A DNA stretch of 64,000 nt, from positions 29,116 to 93,115 of the forward strand of contig JAEZED010000137.1 of NCBI GenBank assembly GCA_023417885.1, in the 5' to 3' direction. Positions 25,743-34,432 of the stretch are shown piece by piece. The DNA comes from Planctomycetota bacterium (GTDB taxonomy: Bacteria > Planctomycetota > Phycisphaerae > Tepidisphaerales > Tepidisphaeraceae). A model generated the notes under the pieces. The model ran no database searches. It was given only the letters and a program-made list of their open reading frames with translations, and was not told where the DNA came from. Position numbers and translations under genes: made by a program. Position 1 is the first letter of the stretch; every line of letters starts with the position of its first letter.

Positions 25743-26165
25743 TTACGTCTCCTCGCATTCGACCAGCTTGTATCGCTTAAGCGTCATGCCCTCAACCGGT
25801 GTCGTCGGCGTAATGCCCGTACAGTCGCATGGCCCAGGCCCGCCAGGTGGCGGCCTCCACCCGCATGTGGCTGTCCCCACCTCAAGATCACCGCACGAGC
25901 CGTCCTCCACAAGCATCACGTCATCGCCCGTTCCCCAAGCATGCACCGTAGTCAGGCCGAGGGAACCTTTGTGATATGTCTTGTTGCCCGTGCACTGCGA
26001 CTCGCTTAAACCTCGGCACGGACAATGGAAGGCCGAGTTGCACAGACCGCCGCTCGTATTCCCAATTTCGTAGCACTCAACTGCAGCGGCTTGCCCGACC
26101 GCTAAGACGCTCGTCAACACGAGTGCAAGCGTCAACCAGCTGCATCGCCGAGGTTCTTCGCGCAT
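25743..26165 (-). CDS. Small cysteine-rich secreted protein, cassette 1
   Basis: A 140-residue protein with a signal peptide (WLTLALVLTSVLAVGQAAAV) and ten cysteines in the mature part, including FHCPC, SCGD, TCGW and PCDC. Cys, Gly and Pro content suggests a compact disulfide-bonded protein. I recognise no family. It is the first gene of the four-gene operon (Cys-rich, exported/TM, MauE-like, prepilin), and its counterpart in the second cassette is 57331-57767 with eleven cysteines. I infer that it is the exported product that the MauE-like protein helps to oxidise and that the pseudopilin helps to place. Confidence 0.7.
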   Translation of the reverse strand: MREEPRRCSWLTLALVLTSVLAVGQAAAVECYEIGNTSGGLCNSAFHCPCRGLSESQCTGNKTYHKGSLGLTTVHAWGTGDDVMLVEDGSCGDLEVGTATCGWRPPPGGPGPCDCTGITPTTPVEGMTLKRYKLVECEET

Positions 26166-26264
26166 TTGGCCTCCAGTTCAAATCGCGAACTTATCCCATC
26201 GGGTACCCCTGTCAAGCAAAAGTCAAAATGGCGTCAACGCAAGACACGCCAACTGTTTGCGCGC

Positions 26265-28286
26265 TCAGAAGCCCGTCCGCTTGAACTGCTTCTCGAGGTC
26301 CTCCAGCGATAGTCGCAGCGTGGTCGGGCGGCCGTGGGGGCAGTTGCTGGAGCGGGAGACGAGGTGCCGCCTCTCCACAAGCGCGTCGATCTCCGCCGGC
26401 GTGAGCGGGTCGCCCGCCTTCACCGCCGCCTTGCAGGCCATCATGTCCAGCACCTCGTGAACGATCGCCTCGTCGTTGCCGGCGGCGCTGCGGAGATCCG
26501 ATTCGGCGCGCTCCAGCAGATCGCGCAGGAAAGCGACTGGGTCGAGCCGCGCAAGGAACGACGGGAAGGCATGGATCGCGACGACGCCCGGCCCGAACGG
26601 CTCGGCCTCCACGCCGAGCTGCGCCAGCGTCGGCGACAGTTCCTCGAGCAGGGCAACGTGCGACTCCGCCGCCTCGAAGGTGATCGGCAGGAGCAGGCGC
26701 TGGCTCTCGAGCGGCCCGCGCCGGAGGCGGGCGAGCAGCTCCTCGTAAAGGATGCGCTCATGCAGCGCGTGCTGGTCGATGATCTCCATCCCCTCGTCGC
26801 TCTGGACGACGAGGTAGGCGTTGTGAAGCTGGATGGCACGCGTGACCGGTAGGCCCGACCCACCCGCCCGGCCGGCGCCCGTCTCCGACCCACCGATAGC
26901 CGCGCCGCGGCGCGACGCAGGGGCATCGCCCACGTGCGTCGTCTCACTCGACGCGCGAGCCAGCTCCGTCCCATCCGAGCGCTCATCCTCGCGCGAAGCA
27001 GCAGGCGGCTCAATGGCGCGATCCCACGCGCGTGCCACGACTTCCGCCGTGCTCGCCTGCTCCGGTGGAGCATGATCCGCCTCTTCACTCGGCGCGTCGC
27101 GTCGAACTGCCACCAGGCCGGGCACTTCGCGCGGCGGCGCGCTGCCGAGCTCGAGCGACTGCTGCGCCTGCCCGAGCGCATCCTTAAAGAAGGAGGCCAG
27201 CGATTGCCGCAGGTCCTCGCGCGGCATCGCCCAGCTTGGGGGCTCCGCCTGCGGCCGCGCCTTGGGCGACAGGTTCTGTCCCAGGAGCACCTCGCGCACC
27301 GCGGAGTGGATCAGGCTCCAGACGCGGCCGGCGTTGCGGAAGCGCACCTCCGCCTTCGTCGGGTGGACGTTCACGTCCACCTCGTGGGGCGGCACCGTCA
27401 GCAGCAGGATGGCGGCGGGGTGCCGCCCCGGCTCGGTCAGCCCCCGGTACGCCTCCCGCACGGCATGGGAAGCGCTGCGGTCGCGGATGGCGCGGCCGTT
27501 GACGTAGACATGCTGGTAGCGCGCGGCGGTGGCGGCGAACTCCGGCAGGCCGATGATTCCTTGGAGACGCCACGTCGTGCCGTCGCGCTCGTCGGCGACG
27601 TCGAGGATCATCGGGCGCTCGCTGAACGCCTCGGCATACTCCCGCGGCCAGGCGACGAGCAGCCGCTCGTGCGCATCGCAGGCGGGCCAATCGGAGATGA
27701 CGCGCCCGTCGCGAATGTAGCGGAAAGCCACGTCCGGCCGCGGCAGGGCCAGGCGCACGAGCATGTCGGTCACCTGCCCGCTCTCGGCGGCGGCGCCCTT
27801 GAGGAACTTGCGCCGCGCGGGCGTGTTGAAGAAGAGGTCCCGCACCTCGACGGTGGTGCCGGCGTTGCCCGGGGCGCTGACCACCTCGCTGAGTCTTCCG
27901 CCGTCGTTACGCATCTCGAACGCCTCGGCCTCGCCGCAGCGGGAGAGGATGCGCGCGCGGCTGACGCTGCCAATGCTCGCCAGCGCCTCGCCGCGGAAGC
28001 CCATGGTGGCGATGGCGGCCAGCTCCGCGTCGTCGCGCAGCTTGCTCGTGGCGTGCTGGGCGAAGGCCAGGGGCAGCTCCGCGGGCGGGATGCCGCCGCC
28101 GTCGTCAATGACGCGGATGAGGGAGCGCCCGCCTTCTTCGATCTCGACGGTGATGCGCCGGGCCCCGGCGTCGAGGGCGTTCTCGACCAGCTCCTTCACG
28201 ACGCTCGCCGGCCGTTCGATCACCTCGCCCGCCGCAATGCGGTTGACGAGGTACGGCGGAAGCTGCTGGATGGCCCGGCGATTCAC
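26265..28286 (-). CDS. mutL: DNA mismatch repair protein MutL (endonuclease type)
   Basis: A 673-residue protein. The N-terminal GHKL ATPase shows KELVENALDAGARRI, VIDDGGGIP and GFRGEALASIGSVSR. After a variable linker the C-terminal domain has DQHALHERILYEE, which fits the metal-binding endonuclease motif DQHAx2Ex4E, and SNCPHGRPT, the second conserved element. This places it with the nicking MutL proteins of bacteria that lack MutH. It couples MutS mismatch recognition to strand incision. The start is GTG. The linker (about 350-450) is rich in Ala, Ser and Glu. It lies immediately downstream of the AT-richer cassette. Confidence 0.97.
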   Translation of the reverse strand: MNRRAIQQLPPYLVNRIAAGEVIERPASVVKELVENALDAGARRITVEIEEGGRSLIRVIDDGGGIPPAELPLAFAQHATSKLRDDAELAAIATMGFRGEALASIGSVSRARILSRCGEAEAFEMRNDGGRLSEVVSAPGNAGTTVEVRDLFFNTPARRKFLKGAAAESGQVTDMLVRLALPRPDVAFRYIRDGRVISDWPACDAHERLLVAWPREYAEAFSERPMILDVADERDGTTWRLQGIIGLPEFAATAARYQHVYVNGRAIRDRSASHAVREAYRGLTEPGRHPAAILLLTVPPHEVDVNVHPTKAEVRFRNAGRVWSLIHSAVREVLLGQNLSPKARPQAEPPSWAMPREDLRQSLASFFKDALGQAQQSLELGSAPPREVPGLVAVRRDAPSEEADHAPPEQASTAEVVARAWDRAIEPPAASREDERSDGTELARASSETTHVGDAPASRRGAAIGGSETGAGRAGGSGLPVTRAIQLHNAYLVVQSDEGMEIIDQHALHERILYEELLARLRRGPLESQRLLLPITFEAAESHVALLEELSPTLAQLGVEAEPFGPGVVAIHAFPSFLARLDPVAFLRDLLERAESDLRSAAGNDEAIVHEVLDMMACKAAVKAGDPLTPAEIDALVERRHLVSRSSNCPHGRPTTLRLSLEDLEKQFKRTGF

Positions 28287-28392
28287 GCGGCCATCTTAGA
28301 GGCCGGCGGGCCGGGGCCGAAAACTTCCAGCCCTATGCTGCTCCCGGGGGACGACATCATGGCATTCCATTCAGTTGACGGGAGAACCAGCG

Positions 28393-28854
28393 ATGAGTCC
28401 ACGCCTTGCCTACACGACGATCGCCCCTGACGCCTTCCGTGCGATGCTCGGGCTGGAGAGCTACCTGCGCCAGAGCGGCTTCGACCTGAAGCTGCTCCAC
28501 CTGGTCAAGCTCCGCGCCTCGCAGATCAACGGCTGCGCCTACTGCATCGACATGCACTGGAAGGACGCCCGCGCCGCCGGCGAGAGCGAGCAGCGGCTTT
28601 ACGGCCTGGATGCGTGGGAGGAGAGCCCGTACTACACCGACCGCGAGCGGGCGGCGCTGGCGTGGACCGAGTCGCTGACGCGCATCAGCGAGACGCACGC
28701 TCCCGACGACGTCTACGACCGCGTGCGATCCCACTTCTCCGACAAGGAGCTGGTGGACCTGACGCTGGCGATCAGCACGATCAACGCCTGGAACCGCCTG
28801 GCGATCGCCTTTCGCGCCGAGGCCGGCAGTTACCGCCCGCCCACCGCCGGATAA
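28393..28854 (+). CDS. AhpD-like carboxymuconolactone decarboxylase family protein
   Basis: A 153-residue single-domain protein. LKLLHLVKLRASQINGCAYC then IDMHWKDAR contains the CxxC-x3-H motif of the AhpD/CMD family; the second half (SDKELVDLTLAISTINAWNR) matches the conserved helix. Family members with this motif act as alkylhydroperoxidase partners or thiol-disulfide reductases. It is cytoplasmic. The ATG at 28393 is chosen over an in-frame TTG upstream because GGGAG precedes it. It is divergent from mutL and appears monocistronic. Confidence 0.9.
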   Translation: MSPRLAYTTIAPDAFRAMLGLESYLRQSGFDLKLLHLVKLRASQINGCAYCIDMHWKDARAAGESEQRLYGLDAWEESPYYTDRERAALAWTESLTRISETHAPDDVYDRVRSHFSDKELVDLTLAISTINAWNRLAIAFRAEAGSYRPPTAG

Positions 28855-28869
28855 CCCAGGGGGGCCAAA

Positions 28870-31335
28870 CTAGCGCCCCGTGACCGTCGCCTCCAGCGCC
28901 GCAAGGTGCCCGTCCGCCGAGCGGACGCGGGCGTGGTCTTCTCCCAGCGTGGCCGCGAGGATGGCTCGACCGCGCACGAGGTCGTCGCGCGCCGCGACGC
29001 CGTCGCCGCAGGCCAGCGCGATCGCCCCGCGCGTCACCAGCGTCTGCCCGGTCAGCCAGTGGCTCTCCCCGACGGCGGAGAGCGCGACCTCGACCGCCCG
29101 GCCGGCCGGCGCCCGCGCCTCGGGTGCGCGACCCGCCTCGAGCAGGGCGGCGGCGAGGCGGTGATAGTTCATTGCGGTGTCGCGCGAGGCGCTCCCATGC
29201 ACCCGCTCGGTGGCCGCGGCAAGCTCCTGCGCCATCGACACCGCGCGCTCGATCTGCCCGGCGTTCGCCAGCGCGCTGACGAGGTTTCCCTGCACGATGA
29301 GCGCCTGCGGGTGCTCCTGGCCGTACTCCCGCTGCACCACCGGCATCGCCGCCTCCAGCAGCGGCAGCGCTTCGGTGTAGCGTGACTGGTCCAGCAGAAC
29401 GGCCGCCTGGTTCACCGACACCAGCGCCGTGTAAAGGTGATCGGGACCCAGCAGTTCGGACACCTGTCCCGGCAGGGCCGCCAGCGCCGCGGCCGCCTCC
29501 GCCTGGCGTCCCGCGGCGTCGAGCGCGAGCGCGTGCATGTTGAGCGCTTCGACCGACAGCAGGGCATCGCCCGTCGCCTGGGCCAGGGTGACGGCGATCT
29601 CCGCGTGGGTGATGGCCGGATCCCACTCGCCGCGCCGGCCGGCGATGTCGGAGAGCATGAGGCGGGCCTGCGCATGGGCCCGGCGAACGACCGAAGCATC
29701 GCTCGAGAGCGCTAGCGCCTCTTCCAGGAGAGGCGCGGCCTCGTCGAGGCGATCCCGCTGCACCGCCAGCGTGCCGAGGGAGACGAGCGCGCGGATGCGC
29801 TGCGGATGATCCCGCTCCGCGGCCGACTCCAGGAGCGCGAGCGCCTCGCGCATCATCGCCTGGCTCTCCGCGAAGGCGCCGAGCTTCATGTACGCCTCGC
29901 CCAGCGTCAGGCGCAGGTCCGCCTCGATCATCGGCTCGGCGTCGAAGCGATCGTCCAGCGCTGCCGCGGCGCGGTCGAGCAGGTCCACGACGCGCACGTC
30001 GCGTCCCTCCTGCCCGGGAACCGCAGCCCCGAGCAGATCGTCGGACAGGAAGCGGTTGATCCGCTCGTTCGCGTCGAGCTGCTGGCGGAAGCGCCAGTTC
30101 TGCCGCTCGGCGCGGATGAACCCGACGGAGGTGCCGAGGAGTCCGCCGACCAGCAGGAGCAGGGCGACCGACACCGCCGTGATCGCGGCGAGGTGCCGCT
30201 GGAGGAACCGGCTGAGCAGGTAGACCCGGGTCGGCTCCACCGCCTCGACCGGGCGGCTCTCCAGGAACCGGCGCAGGTCGGCGGCGAAAGCGGCGACGCC
30301 GGGATATCGCGCCTCGGCCGGGGCGAGCGCCCGGTCACAGACCGCGGCGAGGTCCGACGGAACCTTCGGTGTCCCGTGAAGTGAGGCGCGCGGCCGGTGG
30401 CGCACCGCCTCGAACAGCACCGGCAGGGAGGCGTCGCGCAGATCCGATAGATCCAGCGGCGGGGCGCCGGCGAGCAGCGTGAAGAGGACGGCGCCGAGGC
30501 CGTACACGTCGGCGCGCACATCCGCCACGGCGCCGGGCTCGGCCTGCTCGGGCGCCATGAAGAGCGGCGTGCCGGCAGCGCCATCGGCCTCGCCCCCGCG
30601 ACCCAGCCAGCGCCGCAGGGCCGACCCGGCTGCCGTCGCGCCCACGAGGCCGAAGTCGATCACCTTCACCCTCGCATCATCGCGCCCGCCGATCACGAGG
30701 AGGTTCGAAGGCTTCACGTCCCGGTGGATCACGCCCCGGTCGTGCGCGTGCCCGAGCGCGTCGGCCGCCTGGAGCACCGCCCGCACGACCTGGCGCACAT
30801 CCGGCGCATCACGCCGGGCCCAGGCGGTGATCGGCTCCCCATCGACATATTCCATCGCGAGGTATGCCCGCCCCTGCTCATCAACCGCCGCGTCGAAGAC
30901 CTGCGCGATGTGCGGATGGCTGAGCATCGCCATCGCGTTGCGCTCGGCGGCGAATCGGCCCGGCTCGGTGATGGCGTCGGGCAGGTCTAGCACCTTCAGG
31001 GCGACGTCGCGCTCCAGCGCGCCGGTCTGCCGAGCTGCATACACCGCACCACCCCCGCCGCGCCCCAGCAGGCGCTCCACGACGTACGGCCCGACGCGAT
31101 CGCCGGGACATAGCGTCTCCTGCTCGACGCCTAGCCAGTCGTGCAGGTCATCCCACGGGCGGCTGAGCACCGGCCCGCGTTCGGTCTGGCTGAATCGCAG
31201 CAGGTCCGCGACCTCCGCGCGCAGGGCGGCGTCCGGACATGCGCCGGCGAGATAGGCCTCGCGCTGCTCCGGTGGGCGCGACGCGGCTTCGGCGAAGAGC
31301 TCGGCAAGGTGCTGGTGGCGTTCACGCGGGGTCAT
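28870..31335 (-). CDS. Ser/Thr protein kinase with membrane helix and TPR domain
   Basis: An 821-residue Hanks-type kinase. The catalytic domain (about 80-350) has the glycine loop GRGGGGAVYAARQ, VALKVLDL, HRDVKPSNLL, IDFGLVG and MAPEQAEP, all intact. One membrane helix (AAITAVSVALLLLVGGLLG, about 380-402) follows, then a long alpha-helical part of tetratricopeptide repeats to the end. It should sense something through the TPR part and phosphorylate partners in the cytoplasm; an ECF sigma factor and FHA-domain proteins are candidates. The ATG at 31335 lies inside the end of the sigma gene (14-nt overlap), implying translational coupling. This sigma-kinase pairing is common in planctomycetes. 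Confidence 0.93.
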   Translation of the reverse strand: MTPRERHQHLAELFAEAASRPPEQREAYLAGACPDAALRAEVADLLRFSQTERGPVLSRPWDDLHDWLGVEQETLCPGDRVGPYVVERLLGRGGGGAVYAARQTGALERDVALKVLDLPDAITEPGRFAAERNAMAMLSHPHIAQVFDAAVDEQGRAYLAMEYVDGEPITAWARRDAPDVRQVVRAVLQAADALGHAHDRGVIHRDVKPSNLLVIGGRDDARVKVIDFGLVGATAAGSALRRWLGRGGEADGAAGTPLFMAPEQAEPGAVADVRADVYGLGAVLFTLLAGAPPLDLSDLRDASLPVLFEAVRHRPRASLHGTPKVPSDLAAVCDRALAPAEARYPGVAAFAADLRRFLESRPVEAVEPTRVYLLSRFLQRHLAAITAVSVALLLLVGGLLGTSVGFIRAERQNWRFRQQLDANERINRFLSDDLLGAAVPGQEGRDVRVVDLLDRAAAALDDRFDAEPMIEADLRLTLGEAYMKLGAFAESQAMMREALALLESAAERDHPQRIRALVSLGTLAVQRDRLDEAAPLLEEALALSSDASVVRRAHAQARLMLSDIAGRRGEWDPAITHAEIAVTLAQATGDALLSVEALNMHALALDAAGRQAEAAAALAALPGQVSELLGPDHLYTALVSVNQAAVLLDQSRYTEALPLLEAAMPVVQREYGQEHPQALIVQGNLVSALANAGQIERAVSMAQELAAATERVHGSASRDTAMNYHRLAAALLEAGRAPEARAPAGRAVEVALSAVGESHWLTGQTLVTRGAIALACGDGVAARDDLVRGRAILAATLGEDHARVRSADGHLAALEATVTGR

Positions 31336-31855
31336 CGGAGGCCACCTCCAGAAGCTCGCGGCGCAGCCAGGCGCGGGCGAACTGCCAGTCCCCTTCGACG
31401 GTGCGGGGCGAGACCTCCAGGGCGGCCGCCACCTCCCCATGGCTCATCCCGCCAAAGAACCTGAGTGTGACGACGTCTGCCTGGCGCGGGCTGAGCCGGG
31501 CGAGCCGGTTCAGGGCGTCGTCCAGGTCGACCAGGTCGAGCCGCACGTCGTGCGCCCCCAGGTCATGGCTCTGGAGGGAGAGACGCCTTGCAGCGCCCCC
31601 GCGCTTGACCCGCCGGCGACGCCGGGCGTGGTCGATCAGCACCTGCCGCATCTGCCGGGCCGCGATCGCGAGCAGAGCGGGGCGGTCGGCAGGATCCAGG
31701 TTCCGCTGCTCGCGCAGCCGCAGGAATGCCTCGTGGACGAGCGCGGTCGGCTGGAGCGTGTGATCGGGCCGCTCCGCGCGCAGCTGCCCGGCGGCGATCC
31801 CGCGCAGCTCCTGGTAGAGCGTGCGGCTGAGGTTTTCCCGGATGTCGCCGAGCAT
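31322..31855 (-). CDS. ECF-type RNA polymerase sigma factor
   Basis: A 177-residue sigma factor with region 2 (LQPTALVHEAFLRLREQ, RQMRQVLIDHARRRRRVKRG) and region 4 (LSPRQADVVTLRFFGGMSHG then VSPRTVEGDWQFARAWL). The DHARRRRRVKRGG segment is typical of the planctomycete ECF group linked to Ser/Thr kinases (TIGR02999-like). It probably activates a small regulon after phosphorylation by the overlapping kinase rather than through a classical anti-sigma factor, since none is present. The upstream region is divergent from a small membrane protein gene. Confidence 0.92.
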   Translation of the reverse strand: MLGDIRENLSRTLYQELRGIAAGQLRAERPDHTLQPTALVHEAFLRLREQRNLDPADRPALLAIAARQMRQVLIDHARRRRRVKRGGAARRLSLQSHDLGAHDVRLDLVDLDDALNRLARLSPRQADVVTLRFFGGMSHGEVAAALEVSPRTVEGDWQFARAWLRRELLEVASDDPA

Positions 31856-32024
31856 TCGGATTTTTTCGTTGCGGGGTCAGACCACGACTGTCGCCAACCC
31901 ATGCGCCGGAAGTTCGCCGGGATCACCTGCGAACCCGGAGTGCAAGGCGCGGGACGACCTCGCAATGTGCTGATAGCACATTGCCGCCCGCCGCACAAAC
32001 CCATTTTGGCAACGGAGAACCGCC

Positions 32025-32375
32025 ATGACCACGCAACCGACGCCCAGCCCGACTTCCACGCCCTACGACCCCGCCCAGGCCTCACAGCGGGACGTCGTCT
32101 ACATCGTCGGCAACATCATGGGCATCCTCTCGATCGGCTTCGGCAGCCTCGGCGTGCTGCTGAGCTTCGTGCCGCTCGTCGGAGTCCTCTCGCTTCCCCT
32201 CTGCATCGGCGGGATCTTCTGGGGCGGGATCGGGGCGCTGGTGCTTCACCTGGGTCGCCGCGGAAGCGTGCGGTTTCCGCTGATCGGCATGGCGCTCTGC
32301 GTCGCAGCGCTGGTGATCGCGATCATCGTGAACGTGCTCTTCTTCGGCGCCGCCGCGGCGTCGAACGGCATGTGA
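32025..32375 (+). CDS. Small membrane protein (DUF4190-like)
   Basis: A 116-residue protein: a Pro/Thr-rich N-terminal tail of about 25 residues, then helices VVYIVGNIMGILSIGFGSLG, VLSLPLCIGGIFWGGIGALV and PLIGMALCVAALVIAIIVNV. The GRRGSVRFPLIGM turn between helices resembles the DUF4190 repeat. A GGAG sequence lies 7 nt before the ATG. The function is unknown. It is divergent from the sigma factor gene and may belong to its regulon, but that is only inference from position. Confidence 0.75.
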   Translation: MTTQPTPSPTSTPYDPAQASQRDVVYIVGNIMGILSIGFGSLGVLLSFVPLVGVLSLPLCIGGIFWGGIGALVLHLGRRGSVRFPLIGMALCVAALVIAIIVNVLFFGAAAASNGM

Positions 32376-32459
32376 GCCTGTCTTCACACGGGCGCAGAGG
32401 AGCGGAGCGCGGACGCCCTCGCCGGCGCCGCGCTTCTGCTCCTGTGGCCTGCCCTGGTC

Positions 32460-33125
32460 TTACTTGCGCCGGGTGGGCGCCTCGCCGGCAAGCTGCAGGG
32501 CGATCTGGCTGAACATGTCGGCCAGGAGGGCCCGATCGATCTTCGTCTCGCGCAGCTCGGCGGCGGCGCGGGCGACGGTATCGGTGAGCTCGCTGCGGGC
32601 AGTCTGCACCTCGTCGCGGAGCCGGCCGGACTGGTCGAGCAGCTCCTTGCGCAGGTCGCTGTCGCGCTTCTCGCTGGAGTCGTCGGAAACCTTGAGCCGG
32701 CGATCGAGGTCCTTCATCGCGTCCGTGTGCGCGCGGTCGAGGGTCTTGAGCTCTTCCTTCTGCTGGGTGGCCAGTTCCTTGATCGACTGCGTCTGACGCT
32801 GGCTCTCCCCCTTGACGCGCTCGATGAGGTTGCTCACCTCCGTCTTGGCGTACTGCTCCAGCGAGTCCAGACGCTTGCGGAACTCCTCCCGGAGCGTCGT
32901 CAGCTCCTGGTTGACCTGCTCCTCCAGCGTGGAGAAGCGACGATCGTTGTCGCGCTGCTGGCTCCCGAAGAGGATGTCGCGCACCTTCTCGAGGCTGTCG
33001 CTCGTGGGGCCGCCGGCGGCCTCGGCAGCGAGCTTGGCGATGCGGCCGTTCCCCTGGGGGACGGCGCGTGAAACGGGGCGGCGGCGCGTAGGACGTGCTG
33101 ACTTCGCCGGGGTCTTCTTTGCCAT
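32460..33125 (-). CDS. Coiled-coil protein of unknown function
   Basis: A 221-residue protein with a basic, Pro/Arg-rich N-terminal tail (KKTPAKSARPTRRRPVSR) and a long heptad-patterned helix from about residue 45 to 195 (for example RRFSTLEEQVNQELTTLREE). The tail could contact DNA or RNA and the coiled coil could dimerise. The C-terminal LLADMFSQIALQLAGE resembles proteins of unknown function found in planctomycetes and cyanobacteria. A near-perfect AGGAGG ribosome-binding site sits 6-7 nt before the ATG. It may be a cytoskeletal or nucleoid scaffold, but no function can be given. Confidence 0.8.
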   Translation of the reverse strand: MAKKTPAKSARPTRRRPVSRAVPQGNGRIAKLAAEAAGGPTSDSLEKVRDILFGSQQRDNDRRFSTLEEQVNQELTTLREEFRKRLDSLEQYAKTEVSNLIERVKGESQRQTQSIKELATQQKEELKTLDRAHTDAMKDLDRRLKVSDDSSEKRDSDLRKELLDQSGRLRDEVQTARSELTDTVARAAAELRETKIDRALLADMFSQIALQLAGEAPTRRK

Positions 33126-33288
33126 TTTTCGCCTCCTGTGCGAACTGGGTTACGGAGCGGGATGAGGCCCAGCCGCATCCCTGCGATCCGCAAGGTAACG
33201 GGGGAGCGCCGCAAGATGCAAGAAAAGTGGGGGATTCGAGGGGATATGCAGGCCGCACGGGCCGGCCCAAGCGTCGCCTTGGGTTGCG

Positions 33289-34146
33289 CTACAGGGAGCT
33301 GCGCTCGAGATTGCGGAGGTGGGCGATGGCCTGCGGAATGGCCTCGTGCGCCCGGTGCGACTCGCGCGAAAGCTCCACGCAGACGAGGCGCGCAAAGCCG
33401 ATCTCCGCCAGCGCCTTCAGCACCGAGCCGACGTCCATATCCCCTTGCCCGAACGGAAGATGCTCGTGGCGGCCCCGCTTCATGTCCTCGATGCTGACCG
33501 TGCCCAGCCACCCGCTCATCTCACGCACCGCCTCCGCCGGGTCGCGCTCCTGCGTCACGAGGCAATGCCCGGCGTCCAGCGCGAGGTAAAGCGCGTCGCC
33601 GTAACGCATGTCCGCGGCGAGGCGCTTCCAGTCGTCGATCGTCTCCACCAGCATCCCCGGCTCCGGCTCGAGCGCCACCTCCCGGGTCGGGCCGGCCTGG
33701 CCCCGGGCATACTCCGCCACTTCATGTACCCCTTCATGGAGCCATCGCCACGCCTCGGCCGCGTCGACGCCGGGGCCGACGACCCCCGCCCAGAAGCTCG
33801 TCGTCTCCCCGCCGCAGATGTTGCAGAGGTCGATGCATCGCTTCAGGAAGGCCACCCGCCGTGCCCGGCCTGCGGGGTCGGGGGAGACCAGCGTCGGCTC
33901 GTGCTTGCGGCGCGGATCGAGCAGGTAGCGGGCGCCGGTCTCGATCACGACGCCCAGGCCCAGCTCTCTCAGCCGGCGGGCCAGCGCCTCGGCACGCCGC
34001 TCGAACGCCGGGGCGAACGGATCGAAGTGATGCCAGTCGACCGTGAGCGCGACGCCGTCGTACCCGGCCTCGGCGATGAGAACGAGGGCGTCCTCCAGCC
34101 GGTGATTCGCACAGCCGTTGGTGTTGTAGGCATAGCGCAGCGCCAT
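33289..34146 (-). CDS. Sugar phosphate isomerase/epimerase (TIM barrel)
   Basis: A 285-residue xylose-isomerase-like TIM barrel (AP endonuclease family 2 fold). Acidic and His residues at strand ends, such as VALTVDWHHFDPF, REVALEPEPGM, LALDAGHC and VSIEDMKRGRHEHLPFG, give the usual divalent-metal site. Such enzymes isomerise or epimerise sugars and polyols. The ATG at 34146 begins MALRYAYNTNGCANHRLEDA, a sensible N-terminus; longer frames upstream look non-coding. It is downstream of the ROK gene on the same strand, with a terminator-like hairpin between them. The substrate is unknown. Confidence 0.82.
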   Translation of the reverse strand: MALRYAYNTNGCANHRLEDALVLIAEAGYDGVALTVDWHHFDPFAPAFERRAEALARRLRELGLGVVIETGARYLLDPRRKHEPTLVSPDPAGRARRVAFLKRCIDLCNICGGETTSFWAGVVGPGVDAAEAWRWLHEGVHEVAEYARGQAGPTREVALEPEPGMLVETIDDWKRLAADMRYGDALYLALDAGHCLVTQERDPAEAVREMSGWLGTVSIEDMKRGRHEHLPFGQGDMDVGSVLKALAEIGFARLVCVELSRESHRAHEAIPQAIAHLRNLERSSL

Positions 34147-34387
34147 CTTGCCATTTGAAGCGGGCGCAGCTCGCTTGGCAAGGATCGCGCCATGATCGAA
34201 CGAATCGCGCAGCTTGCCGAGCTTCACACACCGGGACAGGTGAGAGCGCGAGGAGTCGTTTTCATCTTTGACCGGAAGCGAAACATACCGCACGTTGTCT
34301 TTGCGGTTGCCGCCGCAGTCTTTCGCGGTTGCACCGCACGGACCTCTTGATCCCCCTGGTGCTGGGAGGGAGCAGAGGAGAGAAGGG

Positions 34388-34418
34388 GCCCCGGATCGTC
34401 CTCCCTGCGATCCGGGGC
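34388..34418 (-). terminator. Hairpin after the ROK gene
   Basis: An 11-bp perfect stem (GCCCCGGATCG / CGATCCGGGGC) with a 9-nt loop lies 15 bp beyond the ROK stop codon. The following bases on the minus strand are only moderately T-rich (CCCTTCTCTCC), so termination may be weak, but the position fits. Confidence 0.6.
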
Positions 34419-34432
34419 TTTCGCTTGCGCAC

